Of a stretch of DNA of 5,309 bases, positions 5,006 through 5,309 are shown one piece after another (positions within the stretch are counted from its first letter, which is position 1; every line of letters starts with the position of its first letter). The notes below the pieces were generated by a model, which searched no databases, was not told where the DNA came from, and was given only the letters and a program-made list of their open reading frames with translations. The position numbers and the translations under genes are program-made. Source of the stretch: Minisyncoccota bacterium (GTDB lineage: Bacteria; Patescibacteriota; Minisyncoccia; Phycocordibacterales; UBA1006); assembly GCA_937970115.1 (NCBI GenBank), contig CALBVO010000034.1, forward strand, positions 1 through 5,309. The letters run 5' to 3'.

Positions 5006-5033
5006 TTTATATTTCTTAATCTAAGTAAACCAA
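5006..5033 (-). promoter_or_regulatory. Promoter of the micro-protein operon
   Basis: On the minus strand, TTGGTT (5028-5033) and TATAAA (5006-5011) are 16 bp apart. The -10 hexamer is one base off consensus and is followed nine bases later by the ATG at 4996, predicting a leader of two or three bases. It is back-to-back with the plus-strand promoter at 5057-5065. Confidence 0.5.
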
Positions 5034-5056
5034 AAAATTAGTTTTTTGCAAAGGAG

Positions 5057-5065
5057 TGCTATACT
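5057..5065 (+). promoter_or_regulatory. Extended -10 promoter of the plus-strand gene
   Basis: TG-C-TATACT is an extended -10 element with a near-consensus hexamer (5060-5065). Six bases later comes the ATG at 5072, which puts the start codon at about +1. No convincing -35 box is seen at 16-18 bp. Confidence 0.55.
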
Positions 5066-5071
5066 CAAACC

Positions 5072-5309
5072 ATGAAAAAGTATACACAATCTGAAATCAA
5101 AAAATTCCTTGAAAAACTGAACAAGGACTACGCGCGATTGCATAAAAATTATGAAAATAATTATTGGAGATCATACATGGGGCAACCTGAATTCAATAAC
5201 AAAATGAATACAGCCATGGAAAAACGAAACGCCTTCCAAGCAAATCCAAAAAACCTAGCAACAGTTCAATCGATGTTAGCAACTGCACCCAAAGAATTAA
5301 AAGAAAAAC
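5072..5309 (+). CDS. N-terminal 79 residues of a plus-strand protein, possibly an M3/M2-like metallopeptidase
   Basis: The frame is open from the ATG at 5072 to the window end. It begins MKKYTQSEIKKFLEKLNK and continues through YENNYWRSYMGQPEFNNKM, with charged helical character throughout and no signal peptide. The pattern of an N-terminal helical region with NYWRSYMG and then F-x3-M-x3-M-x3-NAF weakly recalls the helical N-terminus of M3 oligoendopeptidases or M2-type zinc peptidases. The diagnostic HEXXH motif would lie outside, so this is a guess from memory of the families, not a demonstrated match. The ATG is chosen because of the extended -10 box six bases upstream. An AGGAG-like sequence at 5052-5056 is 15 bases away, too far for a normal ribosome binding site, and lies upstream of the predicted transcript start. 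Confidence 0.8.
   Translation, partial: MKKYTQSEIKKFLEKLNKDYARLHKNYENNYWRSYMGQPEFNNKMNTAMEKRNAFQANPKNLATVQSMLATAPKELKEK

Noticed and set aside
5051..5056. AAGGAG as ribosome binding site for the gene at 5072
   Set aside because: It is 15 bases from the ATG, too far, and lies upstream of the extended -10 box that best explains this start.

Overview
The window looks like a chromosomal segment of a small-genome, AT-rich bacterium, most likely a member of the Candidate Phyla Radiation (Patescibacteria). That placement is an inference. It rests on an IleS with the 'HYGH' signature of the eukaryote-like IleS class, the near absence of Shine-Dalgarno sequences, several promoters whose -10 box sits almost on the start codon, and many small genes without recognisable homologues. 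TGG is the Trp codon and TGA is not read through, so the standard code fits.

Layout, left to right. The 5' part of ileS (minus strand, 3' end outside the window) fills 1-952. From 952 to 1250 there is a compact unit between two terminators: a promoter (1191-1218), a 41-codon Ile-rich reading frame, a 28-bp perfect palindrome, a long bulged stem-loop (1031-1087) and a strong intrinsic terminator (998-1020), then a second promoter just before ileS. This is either an undescribed small gene or structured RNA, or a cis-acting leader of ileS. Next come two diverged tandem paralogues (1250-1918 and 2047-2733, minus) of an unrecognised membrane-anchored family. Each ends in its own terminator, and the two terminators are visibly related. 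A 124-bp nested inverted repeat with a terminator hairpin in its middle (2790-2913) separates them from argS (2912-4636, minus). Upstream of argS is a terminator (4661-4680) that ends a two-gene operon of tiny basic paralogous proteins (4686-4829 and 4832-4996, minus). A short divergent promoter region (5006-5065) then leads into the start of a plus-strand gene (5072 to the window end) that weakly resembles the N-terminus of M3/M2-type metallopeptidases.

How it works together: IleS and ArgS charge tRNA and are housekeeping enzymes. They appear to be separate transcription units, not one operon. The paralogue pair and the micro-protein pair look like accessory or lineage-specific genes between them, and nothing in the sequence ties them functionally to tRNA charging. 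The best candidates for undescribed biology are the structured unit in front of ileS, the two tandem-paralogue families and the apparent leaderless expression.
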